A program made the translations under genes and the position numbers. Shown piece by piece: positions 9,236 through 18,975 of a DNA stretch of 64,000 nucleotides (position 1 is the stretch's first letter; every line of letters begins with the position of its first letter). The DNA is taken from the NCBI RefSeq assembly GCF_000172075.1, contig NZ_ABIC01000020.1, positions 1 through 64,000 of the forward strand, in the 5' to 3' direction. Origin of the DNA: Shewanella benthica KT99 (GTDB lineage Bacteria; Pseudomonadota; Gammaproteobacteria; Enterobacterales; Shewanellaceae). The notes under the pieces are model-generated. The model was given only the letters and a program-made list of their open reading frames with translations, had not been told where the DNA came from and ran no database searches.

Positions 9236-10498
9236 ATGAGTAGCACAGCCATAGTGACAAATGATGCCACGGCCTTGGGTCTGTTGACGGCGATTTTAGG
9301 TTTCGTTTTTTATACCAGTAACAGTAAACATCCTTTCTGGACCAAGTTTTACAAATATATCCCCGCACTGCTGATGTGCTATTTCCTTCCCTCATTGCTT
9401 AACACTTTTAACGTCATCGATGGCAACACCTCGCAGCTTTACTTCGTGGCATCAAGATACCTACTTCCGGCTTGTTTAGTCTTATTGATCTTAAGCGTCG
9501 ATCTTAAAGCCATCATCTCCCTAGGTCCAAAGGCCATTATCATGTTCCTGACCGGCACTGTGGGAATTGTGATCGGTGGACCTATCGCCTTGCTTATCAT
9601 TTCAGCCGTACATCCGGAAATTTTGGGAGTCACTGGGCCCGAAGCCGTTTGGCGTGGCATGACGACCTTAGCCGGAAGCTGGATCGGTGGTGGCGCGAAT
9701 CAGGCTGCGATGAAAGAGATCTATGAGGCCGGTGGCGATATCTTCTCCATCATGGTGACTGTCGATGTGATTGTCGCCAATATCTGGATGGCCATATTGC
9801 TGTTTATGGCTTCTAAGGCCAAGCAGATCGATGCCTGGACGGGAGCTGATACTAGGGCAATCGAAGAGTTGAAAGACAAGGTAGAAAAGTACCACGCCGA
9901 AAACTCCCGTATTCCCAGTCTAAACGACCTGATGTTGATCGTGGCGGTTGGTTTTGGTGTCACGGGTCTAGCTCACATGTTTGCCGATTTCCTTGGACCC
10001 TTCTTCGAGGCTAATTACCCCTGGACCCGAGATTACAGTTTAACGTCTAAATTCTTCTGGTTGATAGTCACAGTAACGACTATTGGCCTGGCCATGTCAT
10101 TCAGTCCTGTACGCCATTTGGAGGCTGCCGGTGCTTCAAAAGTTGCTTCTGTGTTCCTGTATATTCTAGTGGCAACTATCGGCTTGCATATGGATGTATC
10201 CAAGCTGGCAGATCCGGATAACTTATGGTATTTCGCCATCGGCATCATCTGGATGTTAGTTCATGCTAGCTTTATGCTCATTGTGGCTAAGCTGATTAAG
10301 GCGCCACTGTTTTATATGGCGGTGGGCAGTCAGGCTAATGTGGGCGGCGCGGCCTCTGCGCCTGTGGTCGCCGCAGCATTCCATCCTGCATTAGCGCCTG
10401 TTGGTGTACTACTTGCGGTATTAGGCTATGCTGTGGGTACATATATGGCATGGATGTGTGGACAGCTATTACAGATAATTTCATCCCAAGGCCTATAA
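9236..10498 (+). CDS. DUF819 family integral membrane protein
   Basis: The 420-aa protein is very hydrophobic with roughly ten or more membrane helices and matches the DUF819 (YjcL-like) family, whose function is unproven. Conserved glycine-rich motifs include GSWIGGGANQAAMKE near residue 150 and GSQANVGGAASAPVVAAAFHPALAPVG near the C-terminus. Their spacing suggests a repeated transporter fold, which I infer only. The ATG is preceded by a GAAGGGAG ribosome binding site. It lies between sirB1 and kdsA. The final 48 bases of the coding region are the first unit of a 75-bp tandem repeat that continues past the stop. Confidence 0.88.
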   Translation: MSSTAIVTNDATALGLLTAILGFVFYTSNSKHPFWTKFYKYIPALLMCYFLPSLLNTFNVIDGNTSQLYFVASRYLLPACLVLLILSVDLKAIISLGPKAIIMFLTGTVGIVIGGPIALLIISAVHPEILGVTGPEAVWRGMTTLAGSWIGGGANQAAMKEIYEAGGDIFSIMVTVDVIVANIWMAILLFMASKAKQIDAWTGADTRAIEELKDKVEKYHAENSRIPSLNDLMLIVAVGFGVTGLAHMFADFLGPFFEANYPWTRDYSLTSKFFWLIVTVTTIGLAMSFSPVRHLEAAGASKVASVFLYILVATIGLHMDVSKLADPDNLWYFAIGIIWMLVHASFMLIVAKLIKAPLFYMAVGSQANVGGAASAPVVAAAFHPALAPVGVLLAVLGYAVGTYMAWMCGQLLQIISSQGL

Positions 10499-10650
10499 GC
10501 TGTGTGAAGGTCTATACATATAGCCTGGATGTGTGGATAGTTATTACAGATAATTTCATCCCAAGGCCTATAAGCTGTGTGAAGGTCTATACATATAGCC
10601 TAGATGTGTGGATAGTTATTACAGATAATTTCATCCCAAGGCCTATAAGC
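10451..10650 (+). repeat. 75-bp tandem repeat at the DUF819 gene 3' end
   Basis: Units start at 10451, 10526 and 10601, an exact 75-bp period, for about 2.7 copies with only a few substitutions. The first copy encodes the last 15 residues and stop of the DUF819 protein. Because 75 is divisible by three, an overlapping frame reads through all copies, but that ORF is a product of the repeat. Confidence 0.92.
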
Positions 10651-10716
10651 TTCAAACACAGCATGCAGCTAAATGTTTTATTGGTTAACGCTAAGGCAAT
10701 TGCCTTGGCCTTTTAG

Positions 10717-11577
<861 letters not shown>

Positions 11578-11589
11578 GCTGCTTCTTTG

Positions 11590-12264
11590 TCATGCTAAGC
11601 CTCGGTCATCTGGTCGGGGCTTTTTTATGCTGTTGGCTTTGTTACTCGCTAGGATAACCATATGAGCGATAAGCGTACCCAGTGTGGCTCCGGCAAGCAA
11701 GTCACCAAGAAAATGATAATTTTGTCCAAGCTGCCCGATGAACACTCCTAGCATACAGGCTAACCAAACGGGTCGAAGACGCGGGAAGTGATACCAAAAT
11801 ACTGTGGCTAGAGAGAAGGTAAATAATGCATGGCCAGATGGAAACGAGTTGTAGGCAATACCCTGAGTAAAGGGATGAAAAGCCTCAACGCCATCATTAA
11901 TCCATGATGGGTTGTCATTGACCCAGGTCTCTGGCCAGGTACGACCGAAAGCCATCTTGGCAGATACTCTCACTAAGCTGGCTAAGACAATCGTGGCGAT
12001 AAGATTAATGATGAGTGAACTGAAACGTTCGCGGCTGCGCTTAATTAACACGCCTATAATGAAAACTGCCGCGATGACTTCGAGCACAGTCGGGATCTGG
12101 CTTAGCAATTTAAGGAATGTGCCTGAATAGCCATGGGCATGCATGGCATCCGCAATGGGACGATCGCAGAAATTAATACTGATAATAATCAAAGCCAGCA
12201 TAAAGCCGTAGCCAAGTAACGCCATCAGTACTCGATTCGATTCAAGTAAGGAGATATTTTTCAT
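11590..12264 (-). CDS. PAP2 superfamily membrane phosphatase
   Basis: This 224-aa membrane protein is of the type-2 phosphatidic acid phosphatase family, which hydrolyses lipid or isoprenoid phosphates. The middle signature SFPSGHALFTF with the catalytic acid/base His is clear, and the third motif ends with the conserved His-Asp spacing in NYHFLGDLLAG. Motif 1 reads KMAFGRTWPETW, so the usual RP pair is WP, and the Arg expected before the motif 3 His is replaced by Gln. These changes suggest a divergent subgroup rather than a typical undecaprenyl-diphosphatase. About five to six helices are visible. The gene converges on kdsA. Confidence 0.85.
   Translation of the reverse strand: MKNISLLESNRVLMALLGYGFMLALIIISINFCDRPIADAMHAHGYSGTFLKLLSQIPTVLEVIAAVFIIGVLIKRSRERFSSLIINLIATIVLASLVRVSAKMAFGRTWPETWVNDNPSWINDGVEAFHPFTQGIAYNSFPSGHALFTFSLATVFWYHFPRLRPVWLACMLGVFIGQLGQNYHFLGDLLAGATLGTLIAHMVILASNKANSIKKPRPDDRGLA
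11597..11626 (+). terminator. rho-independent terminator after kdsA
   Basis: A hairpin with arms AAGCCTCG and CGGGGCTT is followed by six T's. It overlaps the 3' end of the convergent PAP2 phosphatase gene. Confidence 0.8.
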
Positions 12265-12389
12265 TGTCTTGCCGCAATGTTGAGAGTTTTCTCAGAAGAT
12301 AGCCGACTAATTTACCTCTTTGTGTGCCCAATTGCATCAAGGCTTTGCTTAAGGGCTAAGAGACTGGCATGTTGAAGTAAAAATAGCGG

Positions 12390-12500
12390 TTAACTTTTTG
12401 GTTTTTTCTTCTTTTTCATTGCGATGGCTATGCACAAGGCGGCACCGCCCCAAGTAATGCACAGGGCTAAAGTCATCATGATAATGGCGCCAGTTGTCAT
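12390..12500 (-). CDS. small MetS-like subunit of NSS transporter (36 aa)
   Basis: The 36-codon ORF encodes one transmembrane helix followed by a lysine-rich tail: MTTGAIIMMTLALCITWGG, then KKKKKPKS. Its ATG overlaps the TGA of the NSS transporter gene upstream (ATGA), a strong sign of coupled translation. This arrangement and sequence match the small MetS-type subunits described for some bacterial neurotransmitter:sodium symporters, such as MetPS of Corynebacterium. It probably assists assembly or activity of the large subunit in the inner membrane. Confidence 0.85.
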   Translation of the reverse strand: MTTGAIIMMTLALCITWGGAALCIAIAMKKKKKPKS

Positions 12501-13987
12501 AAAACGTCCTCCTTGTCAGATGTGAACAGGTTAATGATTAATGAGATCACCAGCATGGTAGCGATTAGCCCCCAGCCCAAGATAAGTTGATCTTCGATTG
12601 GGTAGCCACCATAACCATCGGTGACGGTATTGATCAGGTTTTTCACTAAGATGATGGCGAGCATGGCGGGGCTGACAAAGCGTAAACACAAGTCGAACCA
12701 TCTACCCAAAGTAAACTCAGATAAGCGATTGGCATAATCCCTGATGTCGGCAATTTTAAACAACCAGGCAAGTATGATGAGTTCGACAAAACAGCTAAAG
12801 AGCAGGGCAACATTATTAATAAAGTAATCTACAAGGTCGAGAAGCAGTAAACCGCCGTTGGTTGCAAAAGCCATTGAGGCGAGGAAGCCAGTACCGCAGA
12901 CCAATAATGTAGCCTTTTTACGGGCCAGGTTTAGCTTGTCCATCACTGCCGATGTGACTGCTTCGATGATAGATATGTGGGAGCTTAACCCGGCAACCAC
13001 TAATGCGAGAAAGAAGAGTGGCCCAAATATGTAAGGGAGGGGGAGTAAATTGATGGCAGCCGGAATGGTGACGAAGGCGAGTCCCACGCCAGAGGAAACG
13101 ACCTCGGTCAGTTCCTTGCCTTGCTCCTGTGCCATATAACCCAAGACAGCAAAAATCATGATCCCCGACATGATTGAGAAGCCACAATTAATTAACACTG
13201 TCATGAAGGCATTGTTGCTTATGTCTGATTTCTCAGGTAAGTAGCTAGAATAAGCCAGCATGATGGCAAAGCCGACGCTGAGAGTGAAAAATATCTGTCC
13301 GTAGGCGGCGGACCAGACCTTAGCATCGAAAATTCTACTGAAATCTGGTTCAAACAGATAATTTAAGCCTTCCAGAGCTCCGGGTAGCATGATAATGCGT
13401 CCAATAAGGGTCAGCACCATGATGAAAAGTAACGGCATCATGATCTTGCTGGCTCGCTCTATTCCGCCTCTGACCCCGGTGAAGATGGCAAGCGAGGTAA
13501 TAGACCAGGCAATGGCCATGGGGATCGCGATATGCAACTGAAACTGACCTAGCCTGGTGGGTGAGTTGTCTTCTAACTGTAAATACTCTTTGAAGAAGAA
13601 GGCATTGGTATCGGCCCCCCAACTCTGGGTGAACGAAAAACCGAGAAATGATATCGCCCAGCCTATGATGGCAACATAATAGATGGCGATAATGGCGGCG
13701 ATAAAAACCTGAAACCAACCTAACCACTCTAGTCTTAGTCCATAACTCTGCCCTAGCTTGGCAAAGACCTTAGGGGCTGCGCCTCTTAGCTTATGGCCCA
13801 GGCTAAACTCCATGATCATAAAGGGGATACCGGCAGATATCATGGCAAACAGGTAGGGGATAAAGAATGCACCACCGCCATTTTCATAGGCCATATAGGG
13901 GAATCGCCAGATATTCCCCAGACCGATGGCGGAGCCCACGGCGGCGAGAATAAAGCCAACTCGCGAGTTCCATTGCTCTCTTTGCAT
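12497..13987 (-). CDS. neurotransmitter:sodium symporter (NSS/SNF) family transporter
   Basis: This 496-aa inner-membrane protein has about twelve helices and the LeuT-type fold. The N-terminal signature is WNSRVGFILAAVGSAIGLGNIWRFPYMAYENGGGAFFIPY, with the unwound TM1 glycines and the Na+-site region. FFTLSVGFAIMLAYSSYLP marks TM6. It probably imports an amino acid with Na+; the substrate cannot be read from sequence. It is followed in an overlapping arrangement by a one-helix small subunit, as in two-component NSS importers. Sodium coupling would suit the Na+-pumping NQR encoded elsewhere in the window. Confidence 0.92.
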   Translation of the reverse strand: MQREQWNSRVGFILAAVGSAIGLGNIWRFPYMAYENGGGAFFIPYLFAMISAGIPFMIMEFSLGHKLRGAAPKVFAKLGQSYGLRLEWLGWFQVFIAAIIAIYYVAIIGWAISFLGFSFTQSWGADTNAFFFKEYLQLEDNSPTRLGQFQLHIAIPMAIAWSITSLAIFTGVRGGIERASKIMMPLLFIMVLTLIGRIIMLPGALEGLNYLFEPDFSRIFDAKVWSAAYGQIFFTLSVGFAIMLAYSSYLPEKSDISNNAFMTVLINCGFSIMSGIMIFAVLGYMAQEQGKELTEVVSSGVGLAFVTIPAAINLLPLPYIFGPLFFLALVVAGLSSHISIIEAVTSAVMDKLNLARKKATLLVCGTGFLASMAFATNGGLLLLDLVDYFINNVALLFSCFVELIILAWLFKIADIRDYANRLSEFTLGRWFDLCLRFVSPAMLAIILVKNLINTVTDGYGGYPIEDQLILGWGLIATMLVISLIINLFTSDKEDVL

Positions 13988-14110
13988 AAACTAATCCATT
14001 GTTTTCAGTCTACTGCTCGATGACCTAATAGTAGACTTAAAAATGAATTACTGCCTTTCGATAGTCGTTTTCAGTTGCTCTGTAGGAAAATAATTGGTCG
14101 AAGAATAGGA

Positions 14111-15049
14111 TCAAACTAGGTAGTTAGCTTCGATTGCTTTTATGCGGTTTAGCAGTGAAAGGTTGACCTTGGCAGTTAACCCATGTTCCTTGGCTCTTTC
14201 GACTATGTAACCGTTGATACTGTCTATCTCAGTTCGACGTTTATTCGCTACATCTTGATGCATCGAAGAGAAGTTAGCGCTGGTGAGTTCGATAACACTG
14301 TACACTCGGTTGGTGAGTGCTAACTCGTTCAATTCAACCCCAGTGGCCATAGCAACGTCCACCAGTTCAGTGACTATATCGCAGATCTCTTGCTCGTATT
14401 GAGGTGCTGCTAGGGCTCCATTCGGACAGTCTTCTATTGCTGTAAGCGGGTTTATTGCCGCATTGATAGCCAGTTTCTGCCACAGAAACGGCAAAATGGG
14501 CTCGCACCACTCACTGCTGGGAATTGCCCCCAGCAGTATCTGCTTCAGAGCCGATGGCATCAGTGGACCACTGAAGTGGCCTATCTGGGTGATTCCTGTG
14601 CCAGTTTGTTTGAGCCGCCAAGTGCCTTGTCTGAATGCGCCCTGAGAGGTCGTTGCTAAACTCAAACCTCTGCCTTGGAGCAAAGGCTCAACCTCAAGAT
14701 GAGGACCTAAGCCGTTGTGAAGCAGCAGTATATGACAGCTTAGCGGAAGCTGTGATATGACTGCTTTTAATGCATCTTTGACCTGATAGGACTTTACACA
14801 GACGATGAGTAACTGAGTCTTGCCTGGTAGTAGGCACTTACTTTCATGTGTGCCTGAGGACGTTATACAATGGAGTGCCGCTGTGGACTGTGTCTCTTGA
14901 CCGTCTAAATGGGTCAGGGTGAGCACTTGTTTCTCTTGGGTCTTGCCCCGGGTAATAAAATAGGGGGAGAGTTGGGCATTTACCAGCTGATGATAAATCA
15001 ACTGTCCGATGGCGCCAGCGCCAAGGATGGCAATCGATGGATTATACAT
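14111..15049 (-). CDS. panE: 2-dehydropantoate 2-reductase
   Basis: PanE reduces ketopantoate to pantoate with NADPH in pantothenate/CoA synthesis. The protein begins with the Rossmann motif IAILGAGAIGQLIYHQL and ends with an all-alpha domain that has the conserved PLTAI segment after LPFLWQKLAINAAINPLTA, including the catalytic Lys. I start at the Met directly before YNPSIAILGAG (312 aa); an upstream in-frame ATG would add nine unlikely residues. Next to it on the same strand is a VanZ-like membrane protein. Family members with other substrates exist, so exact specificity is inferred. Confidence 0.9.
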   Translation of the reverse strand: MYNPSIAILGAGAIGQLIYHQLVNAQLSPYFITRGKTQEKQVLTLTHLDGQETQSTAALHCITSSGTHESKCLLPGKTQLLIVCVKSYQVKDALKAVISQLPLSCHILLLHNGLGPHLEVEPLLQGRGLSLATTSQGAFRQGTWRLKQTGTGITQIGHFSGPLMPSALKQILLGAIPSSEWCEPILPFLWQKLAINAAINPLTAIEDCPNGALAAPQYEQEICDIVTELVDVAMATGVELNELALTNRVYSVIELTSANFSSMHQDVANKRRTEIDSINGYIVERAKEHGLTAKVNLSLLNRIKAIEANYLV

Positions 15050-15128
15050 AAGTGTCCTTGCCGAGTTTAGGGCCATGATTAGCGCTAATTAAAGACTAGC
15101 GATTACGCTAGATTAGCTATTTTCCAGG

Positions 15129-15494
15129 TTAAGGGGATTCGGTGATCTTAGTGGCACGAAAGTAACGCCGATAACTCCAAAGGCAGAAGTAGAAGAGAGC
15201 AATACCTGCCATGTCGGCGATAAAGTCGGCTACTGATGCGCTGCGATAGGGTAGCCTTGCCTGAACGAGTTCAATGAAGACGGCATAAATCGACAGCGTC
15301 GCTGTAAGCAGATACCACTTGGGCTTAAATGCTAAATATGTCAGTAGAGATAAGCAGAAGAAGCTACCAAGATGGCCTACTTTATCCATATTTGCAAAAA
15401 GCTGAGGATAATGCGGCCTGGAAAATACCAGGTAACTGATGACTATCAATGCTATGACCAAGATAAGCCTAAAAATATGTCGTTTAGAGATCAA
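15129..15494 (-). CDS. VanZ-like family membrane protein
   Basis: This small protein of 121 aa has about four transmembrane helices. FANMDKVGHLGSFFCLSLL with the conserved Asp/His-type motif, a following helix pair and a late YRSASVADFIADMAGIALF segment match the VanZ-like family. VanZ itself confers low-level teicoplanin resistance, but most chromosomal relatives have no known role. It lies upstream of panE on the same strand, 80 bases from it. Confidence 0.8.
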   Translation of the reverse strand: MISKRHIFRLILVIALIVISYLVFSRPHYPQLFANMDKVGHLGSFFCLSLLTYLAFKPKWYLLTATLSIYAVFIELVQARLPYRSASVADFIADMAGIALFYFCLWSYRRYFRATKITESP

Positions 15495-15677
15495 AATTTC
15501 TTATGTGTCTGGTGGTTTTTTTTATCATAAAAAAATGGCGAGCCCTTGTCACTATTAAACTATCGTTTCTAGGGGTTATTAAGCAGAATTAATATGCCGA
15601 TGAAAGGAGTCAGCCTGATTATATAACCTAAATACGGTAAACTAGTGCCACTAAAATATGCTAACAGGATACTCGAA

Positions 15678-16163
15678 ATGCCATCAATGGATATAGTTTC
15701 TGAAGTCGACGAAGTTGAACTACGTAATGCGGTCGATAACTCGGTACGTGAACTTAAGAGTCGTTTCGACTTTCGCGGCAAAGAAGCGAGCATCGAATAT
15801 AAAGATCATATCGTGACGCTATCTGCTGAAGATGACTTTCAGTGCCAACAATTGATCGATATTTTGCGCATGCAGATGAGTAAGCGTAACGTTGATCCGG
15901 CATCTATGGATGTCGATGATAAAGCGGTTCACAGCGGAAAAACCTTCTCATTGAAAGTTAAATTCAAAGAAGGCATCGAAACTTTAATTGCTAAGAAGTT
16001 AGTGAAGATGATAAAAGACAGTAAGATTAAAGTTCAATCTTCAATTCAAGGTGATTCGGTTCGTGTCACGGGTAAGAAGCGTGACGATCTGCAGGCCGTG
16101 ATGGCGTTGGCTCGCGAAGCAGACTTAGGTCAACCATTTCAGTTTAATAACTTCCGAGATTAA
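15678..16163 (+). CDS. yajQ: YajQ family nucleotide-binding protein
   Basis: The 161-aa protein belongs to the YajQ (UPF0234) family, members of which bind nucleotides and, in Xanthomonas and Pseudomonas, cyclic di-GMP. Two ferredoxin-like domains are indicated by [32 protein letters not shown] and [28 protein letters not shown] use the ATG at [11 protein letters not shown], the standard family N-terminus; an upstream in-frame ATG would add 11 residues with no homology that I see. A strong bidirectional-looking terminator separates it from ampG. Confidence 0.93.
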   Translation: MPSMDIVSEVDEVELRNAVDNSVRELKSRFDFRGKEASIEYKDHIVTLSAEDDFQCQQLIDILRMQMSKRNVDPASMDVDDKAVHSGKTFSLKVKFKEGIETLIAKKLVKMIKDSKIKVQSSIQGDSVRVTGKKRDDLQAVMALAREADLGQPFQFNNFRD

Positions 16164-16189
16164 TTTTTTCTTCGAAAAAATTAAGATAA

Positions 16190-16226
16190 AAGACGCTTAA
16201 AGAACAGCATATTAAGCGTCTTTTTT
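16190..16226. terminator. intrinsic terminator between yajQ and ampG
   Basis: The stem AAGACGCTTAA / TTAAGCGTCTT is followed by T's on the plus strand and preceded by A's, so it can serve both convergent genes. Confidence 0.88.
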
Positions 16227-16261
16227 ATTTTTAGATGAAAGTGAAATAGCAACAGCCAAGG

Positions 16262-17695
16262 CTAAGTCTTAGTCACCGAAGCTTCATTTGATGCGTCTGT
16301 CATGCCGTCATTAATCTTATTCAGCTCGTCATGGCGAGTACGTTTATCGACAATAAACACCAGCAGTAGAACAGGAAAGCCGATAAGGCTGGCGGCAATG
16401 AAGAAGTTCACATAACCGAAGCTATCGACATAGACTCCGGAGAATCCGGCGATGAACTTAGGGAAAAGTAACATGATGGATGAGAGCAGGGCGTATTGAG
16501 TCGCACTGTATCCCGTGCTCGTTAAGCTGGATAGATAGGCGATGAAGGCTGCAGTGGCAATGCCTGCACTGAAATTATCGATGGAAATTGCTAAGGTTAA
16601 AAATGGCACGTTATAGCCTATTACAGCTTGCCAGGCGAAGAGTAGGTTAGTCACAGCCACCAACAAGGCGCCGATGAAGAGTATCTTCATGGTGCCATAT
16701 CTGACGATCAATAAACCGCCAAACCCAGCACCGACTAGCGTCATGATCAGGCCATAAACTTTACTGATTGTCGCTATCTCGGTCTTAGTGAAGCCCATAT
16801 CAACATAGAATACATTTGCCATGATCCCCATGACGATATCTGAGATGCGGTAACAGGATATCAGCAATAAGATCAGTATGGCGTTGCGCCCATAGCGCTT
16901 GAAAAAATCCATAAATGGCAACACGCTGGCCGTGTATAGCCAAGATAAGGTATTGGCGATAACCTTAGGGTAGCGTTGCTTCAACTCTTGCATGATGAGC
17001 AGCTCTTGCTCGTTGGCCTGCTTAACCTCTACGTCAGGCTCTTTACAAAATAGTGTGGTCAGAATGCCGACGGACATTAGGCCAGCCATGATCATATAAG
17101 CCATCTGCCAGGACAATAGGTTGTATTCATCGTTACCTGGGGTGACCCAAGCTGCAATGGTCAATGCGCCCGCGGTGGCAATGATCATCGCACTGCGATA
17201 GCCCACTTGATATGCCGCCGCGAGAGCGGCCTGCATCTTCTCTGGTGCAGATTCGATTCTAAAGGCATCGATGACGATATCTTGGGTGGCGGAGGCAAAG
17301 GCGACCATGAGGGCAAACAGTGCCAGCCTCTCAAGATCTTTGACTGGATCACTGCAAGACATGCCTAAAATGGCTCCCACCAAGAGTATTTGAGCAAATA
17401 GCATCCAGCCTCGTCTGCGACCGAGTAGCCTGGTGAAGATGGGCAGAGAGAGTCTGTCTACTAAGGGGGACCAGGCCCACTTGAATCCGTAGGCGAGGGC
17501 AATCCAGCTGAAATATCCGATGGTTGTTCTGTCTATGCCGGACTCTCTTAACCAGAATGACAGTGTCGAGAACACCAACATCAAGGGTAGGCCGGCGGAA
17601 AAACCGAGCAAAAGCAGGACTAAGACACGTTTGTGGCAGTAAATTGAGAAAGCGTCTTTGACTTGGTCAAGCATGGAAGAGACTGAAGATGACAT
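16262..17695 (-). CDS. ampG: AmpG-type muropeptide permease (MFS)
   Basis: AmpG imports anhydro-muropeptides from the periplasm for cell-wall recycling and, where AmpR/AmpC exist, beta-lactamase induction. The 477-aa protein has 12 or more helices. The N-terminal region with KRVLVLLLLGFSAGLPLMLVFSTLSFWL and the loop GFKWAWSPLVDRLSLP are characteristic. It is part of a minus-strand group that also includes yajG further upstream, an association also seen in E. coli. The charged C-terminal tail is variable. Confidence 0.9.
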   Translation of the reverse strand: MSSSVSSMLDQVKDAFSIYCHKRVLVLLLLGFSAGLPLMLVFSTLSFWLRESGIDRTTIGYFSWIALAYGFKWAWSPLVDRLSLPIFTRLLGRRRGWMLFAQILLVGAILGMSCSDPVKDLERLALFALMVAFASATQDIVIDAFRIESAPEKMQAALAAAYQVGYRSAMIIATAGALTIAAWVTPGNDEYNLLSWQMAYMIMAGLMSVGILTTLFCKEPDVEVKQANEQELLIMQELKQRYPKVIANTLSWLYTASVLPFMDFFKRYGRNAILILLLISCYRISDIVMGIMANVFYVDMGFTKTEIATISKVYGLIMTLVGAGFGGLLIVRYGTMKILFIGALLVAVTNLLFAWQAVIGYNVPFLTLAISIDNFSAGIATAAFIAYLSSLTSTGYSATQYALLSSIMLLFPKFIAGFSGVYVDSFGYVNFFIAASLIGFPVLLLVFIVDKRTRHDELNKINDGMTDASNEASVTKT

Positions 17696-17767
17696 AGGGA
17701 GACTTAAGAGATACTAATCGACCTAGCTTAATACCAAATAGTTCAAATGACTAGCTTAAGTCGGCAC

Positions 17768-17804
17768 AAAAAAAGCCCAAACGTTAAGGTCCAGGCTTTG
17801 GGTT
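17768..17804 (-). terminator. likely terminator after hypothetical gene
   Basis: On the minus strand, CCCAAA pairs with TTTGGG and is followed by a C and a run of seven T's. It is just downstream of the minus-strand gene ending at 17842. Confidence 0.6.
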
Positions 17805-17841
17805 TACGTTTGTTCTGCTCTTAGAATAAAGATAAAGAGCG

Positions 17842-18168
17842 TTAGGAGTTAGGTCTGATACCAATGCAGTTATTTGGCACTTGGCCACCAAGATTAAGAT
17901 AATCACAACATTCATCAATTTGCTTACGCAGGTATTGATTGCCGCGGATCATCCAATCGGGCCATTTGTCAAAAGCATGCAGTAGATGCCAGAACACTCT
18001 CTCCGTATCTGACTGCGCGTCACCCTGATGATTGAACTGTTGCCACTCTTCTAGGGTGTCCCATAGATATAACTGGACCTCATTAAAATCGAGCTGATCA
18101 CTCAGAAACGCTTTTCCATATTGGGCCAGCTGGGGCGCTTTATTATCGATGAACTCAGTTGGGGTCAT
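17842..18168 (-). CDS. conserved hypothetical protein (108 aa)
   Basis: I do not recognise this family. The ORF is supported by a strong AAGGAGG ribosome binding site eight bases before ATG 18168 and a terminator after it. The product is acidic, soluble and Trp-rich (LYLWDTLEEWQQF, FWHLLHAFDKWPDWMIRGNQYLRKQIDECCDYL). A paired Cys lies in the middle of the C-terminal helix. No signal peptide or membrane segment is visible. It stands alone between ampG and the cyclophilin gene. Confidence 0.75.
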   Translation of the reverse strand: MTPTEFIDNKAPQLAQYGKAFLSDQLDFNEVQLYLWDTLEEWQQFNHQGDAQSDTERVFWHLLHAFDKWPDWMIRGNQYLRKQIDECCDYLNLGGQVPNNCIGIRPNS

Positions 18169-18328
18169 CAAATCGCCTCCTTATTACAACGTAATCAGTA
18201 TAGGACTAAAAATTAAATCTTGAACAATATTTGTGAAAAATATTGAACGTTTTTGAATTAAATTCATTTTTGGCTATTTTTTAGTTACTTATTTCGATGC
18301 TGATTAAGTTTTAATATCTATTTAGGCG

Positions 18329-18925
18329 CTATTTTCGAGGTAACAGCGTCGCTTTCTTTAAAATGATGTCTTCAACAGGAAAGTCAGGCCAGTCTAACTT
18401 ATTGTTGTGCTCTGTCGCCACGGCAGCCATTGCAACAAGCACCTCTTCACCTTGGGTGACTTCACCAAAGACGGCATAGCCCCAACGTCTCGATGACGGG
18501 TCTAAGCGATCATTATCTGCAACATTGAAATAGAATTGGCTGGTGGCCGAGTGAGGATCATTATCCCTTGCCATGGCGATAGTGCCGAAGCTGTTGGATA
18601 ACCCATTACCCGATTCGTTAACGATAGGGGCATCATAGGGCTTCTCTTCCTGTTTAAGGTCGAGTCCACCGCCTTGAACCACAAAGTTGGCGATGACACG
18701 ATGGAACAGGGTGTTGTTGTAATGACCCTTAACCACATAAGTGAGAAAGTTATCCACTGTGATAGGGGCTCTAGTTCTGTCCAGTTCCACCACAATTTTT
18801 CCCATGCTGGTGTCGAGCTCAACTTGAGGGTAAAGAGTATTAGGTTGAATATCTATGGCTAAGGCCATGGAGCTTAGACTCATGCTCAAGCCGAGCATCA
18901 ATAATGTGCTTATTCTACGGAACAT
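18329..18925 (-). CDS. ppiA: periplasmic cyclophilin-type peptidyl-prolyl isomerase
   Basis: This PPIase of 198 aa has a cleavable signal peptide (about residues 1-23, ending SMALA). The mature domain shows cyclophilin motifs: FHRVIANFVVQGGG with the catalytic Arg, GTIAMARDNDPHSATSQFYFNVADN and GYAVFGEVTQGEEV. It catalyses cis-trans isomerisation of prolyl bonds in exported proteins. It matches E. coli PpiA in length and export signal. It is next to yajG on the same strand, and the group is compatible with envelope-protein maturation. Confidence 0.92.
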   Translation of the reverse strand: MFRRISTLLMLGLSMSLSSMALAIDIQPNTLYPQVELDTSMGKIVVELDRTRAPITVDNFLTYVVKGHYNNTLFHRVIANFVVQGGGLDLKQEEKPYDAPIVNESGNGLSNSFGTIAMARDNDPHSATSQFYFNVADNDRLDPSSRRWGYAVFGEVTQGEEVLVAMAAVATEHNNKLDWPDFPVEDIILKKATLLPRK

Positions 18926-18975
18926 AGGGCTTCTCTGTTTAGTTCAAAATTATTCTGCAACTGGCTTAGCGCAGA

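Noticed and set aside
10450..10716. 88-codon ORF across the 75-bp tandem repeat
   Set aside because: It arises because the repeat length is divisible by three; it overlaps the end of the DUF819 gene out of frame and has no ribosome binding site.
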